Assembly: GCA_021808665.1 (NCBI GenBank)
Contig: JAKBBA010000054.1
Coordinates: 1 to 21,563 of the forward strand
Direction: 5' to 3'
DNA length: 21,563 nt
Source: Actinomycetes bacterium
Lineage (GTDB): Bacteria > Actinomycetota > Acidimicrobiia > Acidimicrobiales > Palsa-688
Shown: piece after piece, positions 7,376 to 14,765 of the stretch
How the letters are laid out: each line of letters opens with the position of its first letter
Numbering within the stretch: position 1 is the stretch's first letter
Notes under the pieces: generated by a model
Told to the model about the DNA's origin: nothing
What the model saw: the letters and a program-made list of their open reading frames with translations, nothing else
Database searches by the model: none
Made by a program: the position numbers and the translations under genes

Positions 7376-8394
7376 CGCTTCGGCTTCGCGACGATTCCAG
7401 AGACCACTCGGGGCGCGTGGCCGCCGGCTCGCGTGGGCCCGACGTGCGAGGTCGCGACCCACTCTCGGGATCGGCGCCACGAGAGGTCCACGGCGAGGGC
7501 AGCGGTCAACGCTCCGCTGTCGCCGCTCACCTGGCGTCCGGTCGGCTGACGTTGGGTTCGGCGGTCCTGGCCGCACCTCGGGTCGAGCCGGACTGGGTGC
7601 TGCCGGGTCTCCCGGTGAGAGATGTTGGGATGATCGCGGCGCCCGGCGGAACCGGTAAGACCCGCCTCGGGTTGCAATTGGCGATCGGTGTTGCGCTCGG
7701 TACCGGCTGGCCGTGGCGGACACCGCCATCGGCTCCGGGCCGGGTGCTGTATCTCGCCGCCGAGGAGCACCCCGACATCCTCCTCGACCGGCTGCGGGCC
7801 ATCGCCCAGGCGACGTCCATGCTCACAGGGGACATGGACCGCCTCGACACGGTGCTCGACGTCTGCTCGATGATCACCGTCCCGGGTGCGACCCTCTCAG
7901 CTTTCGGCAACGAGGGACCCCTCACCGCCGCCCTGTTGGGCGTAGCCGAGAAGCGGTACAGGTTGATCGTCGTCGACCCGATCGCCAGCTTCGCCGGCAT
8001 CGACGCCGAGAACGACAACGCCGCGGTCACCCGGGTCGTCAAATACCTCCGGGCGGTCGGTGAGGCCACCGGTGCCGCGGTCCTGGTCATGCACCACGTC
8101 GCCAAGTCGGCGATCCTCAACGGCCAGACCCATCTAGCGGTCGCCGCCCGGGGGGCGATCGCACTGACCGACGGGGTGCGATGGCAGGCGCAACTCACCC
8201 GCCTCCCCGACCACAAGGGCGACTCGCTCGACGCGCCGGACACCTACCGCCAGCTCGTAGTCGCCAAGGCCAACCACGTGCGCGACGGCGAGACGGCATG
8301 GCTCCGCCTCGACGCCGACGGGGTCTTCTGGGCCGTTACCGAGCCCGGTCAGGCAAGGACGCACAAGAGGGCGGCCGCCGGCAGGTCGTGGTAA
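7372..8394 (+). CDS. repA: RepA-like hexameric replicative helicase (IncQ/RSF1010 type)
   Basis: A 340-residue RecA-fold ATPase of the RSF1010 RepA group, the plasmid-encoded replicative helicase. Visible motifs: VEPDWVLPGLPVRDVGMIAA leading into Walker A APGGTGKT (90-97), VLYLAAEEH (126-133), Walker B RLIVVDP (D202) and AVLVMHHVAKSA (237-248). GVRWQAQLTRLP and LVVAKANHV match in order the RWQ and SKANY blocks I know from RSF1010 RepA. The first 70 residues are a low-complexity extension absent from RSF1010 RepA, so a start further downstream is possible. The GTG at 7372 overlaps the upstream stop (GTGA), and the gene overlaps repC downstream. The three genes form one coupled operon. Family confidence is high; function in this host is inferred. 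Confidence 0.9.
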   Translation: MTLRLRDDSRDHSGRVAAGSRGPDVRGRDPLSGSAPREVHGEGSGQRSAVAAHLASGRLTLGSAVLAAPRVEPDWVLPGLPVRDVGMIAAPGGTGKTRLGLQLAIGVALGTGWPWRTPPSAPGRVLYLAAEEHPDILLDRLRAIAQATSMLTGDMDRLDTVLDVCSMITVPGATLSAFGNEGPLTAALLGVAEKRYRLIVVDPIASFAGIDAENDNAAVTRVVKYLRAVGEATGAAVLVMHHVAKSAILNGQTHLAVAARGAIALTDGVRWQAQLTRLPDHKGDSLDAPDTYRQLVVAKANHVRDGETAWLRLDADGVFWAVTEPGQARTHKRAAAGRSW

Positions 8395-9347
8395 CCGCCC
8401 CGCACAGTCTCGACCTGGTGCGCCTCGAGCAGCACTGGGCCCTCGCCCGGATCTTTACTCCTCTGCGCCGAGGGGACCGTCCCCGCCTCGACGTCACCCT
8501 GACCGTCGGAGACACAACCCTCCGGGTGGTGGCCCCGTGGGTGCTCGGGATCGACGACCTCGGTGTGCTCCTCGCCCTGCTACGCCTCGCCCTCCTGCCC
8601 GAGCGCAGCGGACACCCCTCCGCCCGACCGCAGACCCCGGTCGGGTCCCAGCTGGCCTCCGAGCTCGACGTCCGCCAGCTCGACGAGTGGGAAACCCGTG
8701 TGGTCGACACCAGCCTCCGCGAGATCGGCCGGACCGCAGGGAGGGGCACGGGGGGCGCCAACCTGCGTGCGGTCACCCAGAGCCTCATGCGGTTGGCGAC
8801 GGTCACCGTTTTCGTGCGCTCGTCGAGAGCCACCCTCTCTGCGCACATCCTCGGGTGGTCCGGCATCGACCTCGACGGCAGAGTACGGGTTGCGCTCCAC
8901 CCTCATGTCGCTGCGGCCGTGGTCGGAGGGCCAGCTACCCGGGTTGACATGCACGCCTGGCGTGCCTTGCACGGCGAGGTCGCCCGCCGGCTGCTGGTGT
9001 GGCTCTCGGCGTGGCTGCGGGCAGACCAGACCAGAGCCATCCGACTCGACTCGCTCGCCAACCACGTCTGGGCCGACGACCCGACGGACCGCCGCTCTGC
9101 CAGCAAACGCAGGGCCACCATCCGCGACTCGCTCGGGGAAATCGACCGTCTCGACGGTTGGACCGTCAGAATCGACGCCCGCAACGCCACCATCACCCGG
9201 CACGCTGGGGGCTGCGGGCCCTGCGGCACAACAGGCGACAACGTGCGGCACAACAGGCGACAACCTGCGGCACAACAGGCAACAACCGCAAGTCAACTTT
9301 CCCTAGCTGACCTGCCGGAACGTCTCACTTTCCGACAGGCGCGCTAA
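8388..9347 (+). CDS. repC: RepC-like replication initiator (IncQ/RSF1010 type)
   Basis: A 319-residue origin-binding initiator. The order of blocks parallels RSF1010 RepC: RPRLDVTLTVGDTTLRV, LGIDDLGVLLALLRLALL, GANLRAVTQSLMRLATVTVF, DGRVRVALHPHVAAAVVGG (DGRLYVALNP in RSF1010) and DMHAWRALHGEVARRLLVWL. Later blocks also align: RLDSLANHVWADD, SASKRRATIRDSL and GWTVRIDARNATITR. These are two winged-helix units, expected to bind iterons and melt oriV. The GTG at 8388 starts within repA (7-nt overlap). After residue 279 the protein continues for about 40 residues encoded by the DNA repeat array. This tail is unlike RSF1010 RepC and is probably a by-product of the repeats. Confidence 0.88.
   Translation: MVTAPHSLDLVRLEQHWALARIFTPLRRGDRPRLDVTLTVGDTTLRVVAPWVLGIDDLGVLLALLRLALLPERSGHPSARPQTPVGSQLASELDVRQLDEWETRVVDTSLREIGRTAGRGTGGANLRAVTQSLMRLATVTVFVRSSRATLSAHILGWSGIDLDGRVRVALHPHVAAAVVGGPATRVDMHAWRALHGEVARRLLVWLSAWLRADQTRAIRLDSLANHVWADDPTDRRSASKRRATIRDSLGEIDRLDGWTVRIDARNATITRHAGGCGPCGTTGDNVRHNRRQPAAQQATTASQLSLADLPERLTFRQAR
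9222..9287. repeat. Three tandem 22-bp iteron-like repeats inside the 3' end of repC (candidate oriV)
   Basis: Three consecutive 22-bp copies (9222-9243, 9244-9265, 9266-9287) share the core TGCGGCACAACAGGC-R-ACAAC. Only the last base and one internal G/A vary. The period is not a multiple of three, so the repeats are read in all three frames of repC; selection is therefore on the DNA, not the protein. IncQ origins carry about three to four tandem iterons of 20-22 bp that bind RepC, so this is the best candidate for oriV. The position inside repC itself is unusual. Confidence 0.8.
9311..9339. other. Hairpin just after the iterons (possible single-strand initiation site or terminator)
   Basis: CCTGCCGGAA (9311-9320) pairs with TTCCGACAGG (9330-9339) with one mismatch around a 9-nt loop. 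IncQ origins carry stem-loops (ssi) near the iterons where the primase starts each strand. This is one reading; a repC-end RNA hairpin is the other. No U-run follows, so an intrinsic terminator is less likely. Confidence 0.4.
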
Positions 9348-9436
9348 GAGGATCTGCAGAGAGACTCGGGGCCGGTCCCCGGAGGTCCCGGCCGCGATCA
9401 GGTGAGGGCTGCTGGCGGCGGACCCGCCGGGAGGTG

Positions 9437-9691
9437 ATGACCACCCCTTCTCTGCAATCGTGGCGCACCGAGGCAGCGTGCCGGGGCGCCGCGACGAGCC
9501 TGTTCTTCCCTGATCCGGGCGACGACGTCTCGGTCCGGGAAGCCAAGACAATCTGCGCTGCGTGCCGGGTGGTGGTCGAGTGCCGTGCACACGCACTCTT
9601 GTCACCGAGGGAGCGGGGAATTTGGGGTGGCCTCACCGATCAGGACCGCCAGAGGGCCCGGGAGCAGCGCCGCAAAGGGGAGGCAGCGTGA
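9437..9691 (+). CDS. WhiB-family iron-sulfur regulator
   Basis: An 84-residue WhiB-like (Wbl) protein, an actinobacterial-specific [4Fe-4S] transcription factor that binds the primary sigma factor. It shows the four cysteines (C in EAACRG, then the CxxCx5C cluster in ICAACRVVVEC), the GIWGGLT turn and a basic C-terminal tail (DRQRAREQRRKGEAA). The ATG at 9437 follows GGGAGG by only two bases, and the GTG at 9434 lies inside that ribosome site; neither spacing is ideal. Its stop overlaps the next gene (GTGA). As first gene ahead of the secretion operon it probably tunes transfer-gene expression. That role is inferred from position. Confidence 0.93.
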   Translation: MTTPSLQSWRTEAACRGAATSLFFPDPGDDVSVREAKTICAACRVVVECRAHALLSPRERGIWGGLTDQDRQRAREQRRKGEAA

Positions 9692-10803
9692 GCGGTGGTC
9701 GGGGGTCCTCGTCGATGGCAGCGCCTGTGCTCGCCGCTCTTGCGATCCTCGCCGCGTTTGTGGTGTCGATCGCCACCCTGGGAGGCGCCGTCGGCGCCCA
9801 GAACGAGGGTGCCACCGTCGCGCTGACCGGCCTAATCCTCCAGGCGAGCCAAGCGTGCGTTGTCACCGGACCAGTGCCCGGACTGAGCCCGGAGCAGGCC
9901 GTCGACGCCCAACAGATCGTCTCGACCTCCCTCGCAGCAGCCGCAGGCGACCAGCGAGTCGCCGCCCTCGCGTTGATGGTGGCCGACACCGAATCCGGGC
10001 TGCGCAACGTCGGCCCCGAACCGGGCAACGACGGGTCGCTCGGCCTGTTCCAACAACGCACGAGCCAGGGCTGGGGGACCCCCGCACAGGAACTCAGCCC
10101 GGCCGACGCCACCGGCATGTTCGTCCAGCGTCTCCTCGCCGTTCCCGGCTGGGGCGCCCTTGCCCCGTGGGTCGCCGCCCAGGACGTGCAACGCTCCGCG
10201 TTCGACGGCAACCCAAGCCCCGCCAACGGCGAATCGAGCGTCGTCGGCGGCAACTACCAGGCCAACTGGCCCATCGCTAGGCGACTGCTCACCGAAGTCC
10301 TCGGCGACGCCAACGCCCCCGGCTCCTGCGGCCAGGGTGTCCCCGGCGGCGTAACCGGCCCCGCATCAGCGCACGGCCTCCCGGCCGGGTACACCGTTCC
10401 AACCGCGACCGGTCCTCTCCACGCCCAGGTCGTCGCCTACGTGATCGCCCAGCTCGGCAAGCCGTACGTGTGGGGCGCAGCCGGCCCCGACACCTTCGAC
10501 TGCTCCGGGCTGACCCAGGCAGCGTGGGCGACGGTAGGCGTCCCGCTGCTCCACTACACCGCCGACCAACAGAACGAGGGCCAGGCGGTCACCCCGGCGC
10601 AGCTGGCCGCCGGCGACCTCGTCCTCATCCCCGGGTCGGACTCCCCTGGCCCCGGCCTCGCCGGACACGTCGGGGTCTACCTCGGCTACGGACTGGTCGC
10701 CTCGGCGATCGACCCGCAGTACGGGATCGCGGTGCAGTCATGGCAGACCTTCGTCAGCGGCGGCCTCACGGCCCTCCGCGACCCCGCCCCCACGGACACT
10801 TGA
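9688..10803 (+). CDS. Bifunctional lysozyme-like/NlpC-P60 (C40) cell-wall hydrolase of the conjugation system
   Basis: A 371-residue membrane-anchored or secreted peptidoglycan hydrolase that opens the wall for the transfer channel. A signal or anchor helix (about 10-37) precedes a lysozyme-like domain with catalytic E102 in ADTESGLRN and the GSLGLFQQRTSQGWG block. A short linker leads to a C-terminal C40 peptidase: GKPYVWGAAGPDTFDCSGL with C272, and GHVGVYLG with H327. The usual third polar catalytic residue is not evident: the segment reads GLVASAIDPQYGIAV. The GTG at 9688 has GGGGAGG five bases upstream and overlaps the whiB stop. VirB1/TrsG-type enzymes have the same two-domain layout. 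Confidence 0.92.
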   Translation: MSGGRGSSSMAAPVLAALAILAAFVVSIATLGGAVGAQNEGATVALTGLILQASQACVVTGPVPGLSPEQAVDAQQIVSTSLAAAAGDQRVAALALMVADTESGLRNVGPEPGNDGSLGLFQQRTSQGWGTPAQELSPADATGMFVQRLLAVPGWGALAPWVAAQDVQRSAFDGNPSPANGESSVVGGNYQANWPIARRLLTEVLGDANAPGSCGQGVPGGVTGPASAHGLPAGYTVPTATGPLHAQVVAYVIAQLGKPYVWGAAGPDTFDCSGLTQAAWATVGVPLLHYTADQQNEGQAVTPAQLAAGDLVLIPGSDSPGPGLAGHVGVYLGYGLVASAIDPQYGIAVQSWQTFVSGGLTALRDPAPTDT

Positions 10804-10928
10804 CCGCTCCAAAGCGGGGTCGACGCCTGCCCCGACAGGAGCTGCTGGCGCGGGTGCGGCCCAAGGGCGACGACGTCAGCCCAACTCACAACAGGAGCGC
10901 CACATGCCCAGGATCATCGCCGGAGTGA
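10800..10928 (+). CDS. Possible small basic ORF between the hydrolase and DUF6112 genes
   Basis: A TTG at 10800 overlaps the hydrolase stop as TTGA, copying the overlap style of this operon, and opens a 42-codon frame (TAPKRGRRLPRQELLARVRP, then KGDDVSPTHNRSAT). It is rich in arginine and lysine, has no recognisable domain and overlaps the DUF6112 start by 25 nt. It has only a weak ribosome site. It may be non-coding leader. Confidence 0.3.
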   Translation: MTAPKRGRRLPRQELLARVRPKGDDVSPTHNRSATCPGSSPE

Positions 10929-11191
10929 ACGTCACCCCCAACGCAACCGGGTTGCCGGGGATCAACGAGCTGCAAACTATCGTCGGGGCTTTACTGACCG
11001 TCGGGTTGATCGCGTCGCTCGCCGGCCTGGCCATCTCGCTGATCGTGTGGGCGGTCGGGTCGCACTCCGCCAACCCGAACCTTGCCGGCCGGGGAAAGAC
11101 CGGAGTCCTCGTCGCCTTCGTCGCCGCTGCGCTGACCGGCGGATCGACAGCGCTAATCGACTTCTTTGCCACAGCCGGAGGCGCACTGTGA
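10904..11191 (+). CDS. DUF6112-family small membrane protein of the type IV secretion system (VirB2/pilin-like)
   Basis: A 95-residue protein with two membrane helices (about 23-50, ALLTVGLIASLAGLAISLIV; about 66-92, GVLVAFVAAALTGGSTALID). They are joined by a short loop containing WAVGSHSANPNLAGRGK, which matches the DUF6112 pattern WALGSHS...GR. DUF6112 proteins are constant members of actinobacterial conjugation clusters, and their size and topology suggest a VirB2-like or channel role. The ATG at 10904 has AGGAG seven bases upstream. The stop overlaps the next start as TGATG. Family assignment is good; the pilin analogy is inference. Confidence 0.85.
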   Translation: MPRIIAGVNVTPNATGLPGINELQTIVGALLTVGLIASLAGLAISLIVWAVGSHSANPNLAGRGKTGVLVAFVAAALTGGSTALIDFFATAGGAL

Positions 11192-12045
11192 TGTCCCGGG
11201 CCGGTGCGGTCAACCGGCGGCGGATCGTCGTCGTCGCCTCCTCCTTAGGGCTCGTGGCACTGGTCGTCCTCGGAGTCATCGACGTTGCCGGCGGGGGCCA
11301 TCGACACGCCACGGCCACCCGGCCGGTGCCTCCGACCTCGCCAGGTGTGACGCAACCTTCCGCCCGTTCGGGCTCGGCGCCGTCACGATGGGTGCCGGTA
11401 CCTCCGGTCACCGACATCCCCCCACGGACACCAGTCCAGGACCAGTACGACCGGGCCCTCGCGCATGGGCTCAGCTCGTCGGGGAGCGTCCTAGCTGCAG
11501 AGACCGCCCGGGTCCCCGCGCCAGCGGTCTCGGCGGCGTGGCCGGCGACGGCCGTCTCCTACCAGCCCGACGCATGGGTCCGGGCCTTCACCGAACGCCT
11601 CCTCGGCGTCGACTTCGCACGCCAGTCCCGGAACGGGCTCGCAGGGTGGCTCTCCGCGGAGGAGGCCCCCGAGCTGCTGCCCGGAATACCGCCATCCGCG
11701 CAGGACAAAGTCCTCTATCTCTCGCTGTTCGACCCGACCGCCGTCGGGGGCAGCTCGACACCGGTCCCATCGGCAGCCCAGTGGCGAGCCTTCGCGGCAG
11801 CTGGGGTCAGCTGGTCGGTGTCGGGGCTGCTCGTCGAGCCCGACGCCCGCTGGTCGCAGATCATCGCTGATGGATGGCAGCCCGTCGACCAGCGCTTCAG
11901 CGTCAACGACGTCTCCGGCCAGCTCACCGTGCGCCAGGGGTCGACAACGGACGACCACCGGTTCTCGATGGTCGTCTACACCGGCTCCGCCCGCTGGCAC
12001 GACGGGTACGGCACAACACTCGTCTCCAACTGGACAGAGAGCTGA
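11191..12045 (+). CDS. Single-pass conjugal transfer protein (VirB8/TcpC-like, tentative)
   Basis: A 284-residue bitopic protein: basic N-terminus, one membrane helix (about 11-32, RIVVVASSLGLVALVVLGVI), a proline/serine-rich linker (about 40-80) and an extracytoplasmic globular domain. The domain opens with AWVRAFTERLLGVDFARQSR then GLAGWLSAEEAPELLPG and ends VVYTGSARWHDGYGTTLVSN. Topology and position just before the VirB6-like gene match VirB8/TcpC proteins, which carry NTF2-like folds outside the membrane. I could not see a diagnostic motif, so the name rests on layout. Start ATG 11191 overlaps the upstream stop (TGATG). Confidence 0.75.
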   Translation: MSRAGAVNRRRIVVVASSLGLVALVVLGVIDVAGGGHRHATATRPVPPTSPGVTQPSARSGSAPSRWVPVPPVTDIPPRTPVQDQYDRALAHGLSSSGSVLAAETARVPAPAVSAAWPATAVSYQPDAWVRAFTERLLGVDFARQSRNGLAGWLSAEEAPELLPGIPPSAQDKVLYLSLFDPTAVGGSSTPVPSAAQWRAFAAAGVSWSVSGLLVEPDARWSQIIADGWQPVDQRFSVNDVSGQLTVRQGSTTDDHRFSMVVYTGSARWHDGYGTTLVSNWTES

Positions 12046-12046
12046 C

Positions 12047-13294
12047 GTGGCCTGCTCGATCGCCGACCCGCTCGGCTGCCTCGATAGCGCTGCCAAGTCC
12101 GTCGCCGGTGACGCCTTCGCGTCCATCGCGCATGACTTCGGGACCGTCGCCGACTCCGCCATCAACTGGCTGTGGGCGCAGATCTCCTCCGCCGCGGCGG
12201 TCAGCCTCGGCGGTCCCGGCTTCAACCTCGACATCGGAATCGTCGCCGCCATCACCGCCACGGTCGCGGTCGGCCTGTTCGTCATCCAGGTCACCTCTTC
12301 GACGGTCCGCCGTGACCCCAACGGCCTCGCCCGTGCCGTGAAAGGACTCTTCGTCGCGTTCATCGGAGGCGGTGTCGCCATCGGGGCGACAAACCTGGTC
12401 CTCGCCGCCGTCGATGCCCTCTCCGTCGGGGTCGTACAACTGGCGACCGGCCAGTCGATCGACCAGATGGGCCAGTCGATCCTCGCCGCCGGGGCGATCA
12501 CCGGAGCCACCGGCAACCCGGCCGGGATCATCCTCCTGTCGCTCGCCGCGCTCGTCGCCGTGATCGTCGTGTGGGCGGCGCTCGTGGTCCGCAAGCTGCT
12601 CATCGTCGTCTCCGCGGTCTTCGCCCCCCTCGCCTTCGCTGGGCGCCTCTCCGACATCACCGTGTCGTGGACCAAGCGGTGGATCGAGACGATGGTCGCC
12701 CTCATCCTCTCCAAGCTCGTACTGGTGATCATCTTCGTCGTCGGGCTCGGCATCCTCACCCAAGGAGTCGGCCAGGCCGGCACCGGAACCACCCAGGCGA
12801 TCACGCAGGTGGTCTCCGGGATCCTCGTCCTCTCCCTCGCCGGGTTCGCCCCGTGGCTCGCCCTCAAACTCGTCCACTTCTCCGGCGACCAGTTCCACCA
12901 GCTCCACGCCCTCGCCGGGACAGCCACCAGCGGAGCCCGCTCCGCTGCAGCCGCACCCCAGAAGGCCGCAGCGTGGAAGTCGAGCGCCGCCGGGTTCGGC
13001 GTCAGCGCAACCCGCATTGGCGGCGGCGGTAGCGGCGGCGGTGCTCCCGCCGCGTCGGGGATGCCGGGAAGCCCAGGGAAAGGAAGCCAGTCGCCGTCTC
13101 CACCATCCCCGGCCGGCGGGTCGAGTGGACCCGGACCAGGCGGCGCAGGACCACCGGTCACGTCACCGACAGCTGGGCCACCCGGACCAGCCGCCTCTGC
13201 TGCGAACCCGACGCCCGGCGGGCCGCCGGCGTCGTCAAGTGAGGTGCCGGCCACTGGTGCGCCACCATGGACCGCGACCCGTGTCCCGTCCTGA
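12047..13294 (+). CDS. Polytopic VirB6/TrbL-like conjugation channel protein
   Basis: A 415-residue integral membrane protein. Helices are apparent at about 62-82 (IGIVAAITATVAVGLFVIQV), 98-126, 160-200 (a long pair including VVRKLLIVVSAVFAPLAFAG), 213-240 and 252-278. RKLLIVVSAVFAPLAFAG, a short loop, then SWTKRWIETMVALILSK is the typical VirB6/TrbL core. Residues from about 315 to the end are a cytoplasmic-style tail made almost only of Gly, Pro, Ala and Ser. The GTG at 12047 follows the previous stop by one base. It forms the inner-membrane channel of the transfer machine with the VirB8-like and VirB4-like proteins. Confidence 0.87.
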   Translation: MACSIADPLGCLDSAAKSVAGDAFASIAHDFGTVADSAINWLWAQISSAAAVSLGGPGFNLDIGIVAAITATVAVGLFVIQVTSSTVRRDPNGLARAVKGLFVAFIGGGVAIGATNLVLAAVDALSVGVVQLATGQSIDQMGQSILAAGAITGATGNPAGIILLSLAALVAVIVVWAALVVRKLLIVVSAVFAPLAFAGRLSDITVSWTKRWIETMVALILSKLVLVIIFVVGLGILTQGVGQAGTGTTQAITQVVSGILVLSLAGFAPWLALKLVHFSGDQFHQLHALAGTATSGARSAAAAPQKAAAWKSSAAGFGVSATRIGGGGSGGGAPAASGMPGSPGKGSQSPSPPSPAGGSSGPGPGGAGPPVTSPTAGPPGPAASAANPTPGGPPASSSEVPATGAPPWTATRVPS

Positions 13295-13322
13295 CGCCCG
13301 ATCAACGACAAGGAGTCTCGAC

Positions 13323-14765
13323 ATGCCAGCACGTGAGGTGACCGTCCGGTTCGGACGCAGGTCCACCCGTGGGCTCATCCTCGGGTTCTCGACATCAAGG
13401 GTCGCCGTCCTCGGCGTCGCCGCCGCAGTGGCCGTGGCCGCACTCGTGCTCGGGAACGGACTCGGGTTCGTGATCTCCGGCCTGCTGTGGGCGCCGCTCG
13501 TCGCCACCGCCTTCGGTCGGGTCGGCGGGCGTCCGGTGGTCGAGTGGGCGGCCACCGCCATCCACTTTGGGGCGCGCCGTGCGGGCGCGCAGACCGAGTA
13601 CCGAGCGCCGCACCCCCTCGCCCCCAGGCCAGGCGGGACGCTGGCACTACCCGGCGATGCTGCCGCACTCCGGTTGTTCAACGACCCCGACAGCGGAGCA
13701 GCGATGATCCACGACCCGCACCGGCGCACCCTCACCGCCGTCGTGGCCGTCTCCCACCCGGCGTTCGTGCTCCTCGACGCCGACGACCGCACTCAGCGAG
13801 TCGCCCGATGGGGCCGGGTCTACGCCGCCCTCGCCAACTCGGCAACCTGCGCCGCGGTTCAGGTGCTCGAGGCGACCGTCCCCGACCCGGCCACCGGCCA
13901 GTCCGAATGGCACGCCGCCCACGGAGTCCACGACGAGGGGTGGGCCGACACCCAGTACCGGGCCCTCCTCAACCAGGTTCGCCTCGCGGCGGGCACCCAC
14001 CGCACCACAATCTCCCTCTCCCTCGACATGCGCGCCTCCGCCCGAGCGATCAAGGCAGCCGGGCGGGGCGTCACCGGCGCGGCCGCGGTCCTCCGTGGCG
14101 ACATGACCAGCCTCGCGGAGTCGCTCCGCCAGGCCGGGCTGCGCACCGGGCAGTGGCTCGGTGAGGCGGAACTCGCCGCTGTCGTCCGCTCCGCCTACGA
14201 CCCCGCCGTCCTCCCCGACCCACGCAGCGACCCGGCGGCCAACCTCACCCGCGCCGGGCCGATGGCGGTCAGCGAGCACTGGGACTGCCTCCGCCACGAC
14301 TCTGCCTGGTCGACCGTGCTGTGGATCGCCGAGTGGCCGCGCATCGACGTGACCGCCGACTTCCTCCACCCCCTGGTCTTCGCCGCTGGCGTCCGCAGGG
14401 TCCTCAGCATCACCGCCCGGCCACTGCCGACCGACGCCGCGCTACGCCAGATCCGCAAGGAGAAGACCGAGGCCGTCGCCGACATGGCTCAAAAGCAGAG
14501 GGTCGGGCAGATCTCCGACCTCTCCGACGCGCAGGAGTACGAGGACCTGATCGCCCGCGAACGGTCCGTTGTCGCCGGGCACACCGACGTCGAGTTCTCC
14601 GGGTTCGTGACCGTCACCGCCCCGACCCGCCCGGCGCTCGACGCCGCACGCGAGGCCATCACCCGTGCAGCCGCCCAGGCTGCGTGTGAGGTGAGACCCC
14701 TCTACGGTCGCCAAGGGCAGGCGTTCGTGCTCGCCGCCCTCCCATTCGCCCGGACCGCGTTCTGA
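13323..14765 (+). CDS. SCO6880-family type IV secretion component
   Basis: A 480-residue protein of the actinobacterial SCO6880 family, found in conjugation clusters between the VirB6-like and VirB4-like genes. Two membrane helices lie near the N-terminus (about 27-45 and 48-64), followed by a large cytoplasmic part with an RTTISLSLDM-type block (TISLSLDMRASARAIKAAGR) and LFVAGVRRV-like strands (HPLVFAAGVRRVLSITARPL). Later come KEKTEAVADMAQKQRVGQIS and the family-like IARERSVVAGHTDVEFSGFV. ATG 13323 has AAGGAG about eight bases upstream. The stop overlaps the VirB4 start (TGATG). It probably works as a partner, or split-off N-terminal part, of the VirB4-like ATPase. Confidence 0.9.
   Translation: MPAREVTVRFGRRSTRGLILGFSTSRVAVLGVAAAVAVAALVLGNGLGFVISGLLWAPLVATAFGRVGGRPVVEWAATAIHFGARRAGAQTEYRAPHPLAPRPGGTLALPGDAAALRLFNDPDSGAAMIHDPHRRTLTAVVAVSHPAFVLLDADDRTQRVARWGRVYAALANSATCAAVQVLEATVPDPATGQSEWHAAHGVHDEGWADTQYRALLNQVRLAAGTHRTTISLSLDMRASARAIKAAGRGVTGAAAVLRGDMTSLAESLRQAGLRTGQWLGEAELAAVVRSAYDPAVLPDPRSDPAANLTRAGPMAVSEHWDCLRHDSAWSTVLWIAEWPRIDVTADFLHPLVFAAGVRRVLSITARPLPTDAALRQIRKEKTEAVADMAQKQRVGQISDLSDAQEYEDLIARERSVVAGHTDVEFSGFVTVTAPTRPALDAAREAITRAAAQAACEVRPLYGRQGQAFVLAALPFARTAF

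Noticed and set aside
9222..9287. Protein-level repeat domain at the end of RepC
   Set aside because: The 22-bp period shifts frame at each copy, so the amino-acid sequence does not repeat.
10804..10822. Intrinsic terminator after the cell-wall hydrolase
   Set aside because: The CCGCT-ccaa-AGCGG hairpin is only five base pairs, has no U-run and lies inside a tightly packed operon.
11491..13332. 613-codon minus-strand ORF
   Set aside because: It is antisense to the VirB8-like and VirB6-like genes, both with clear membrane topology and ordered starts; high GC at third positions keeps the opposite strand open.
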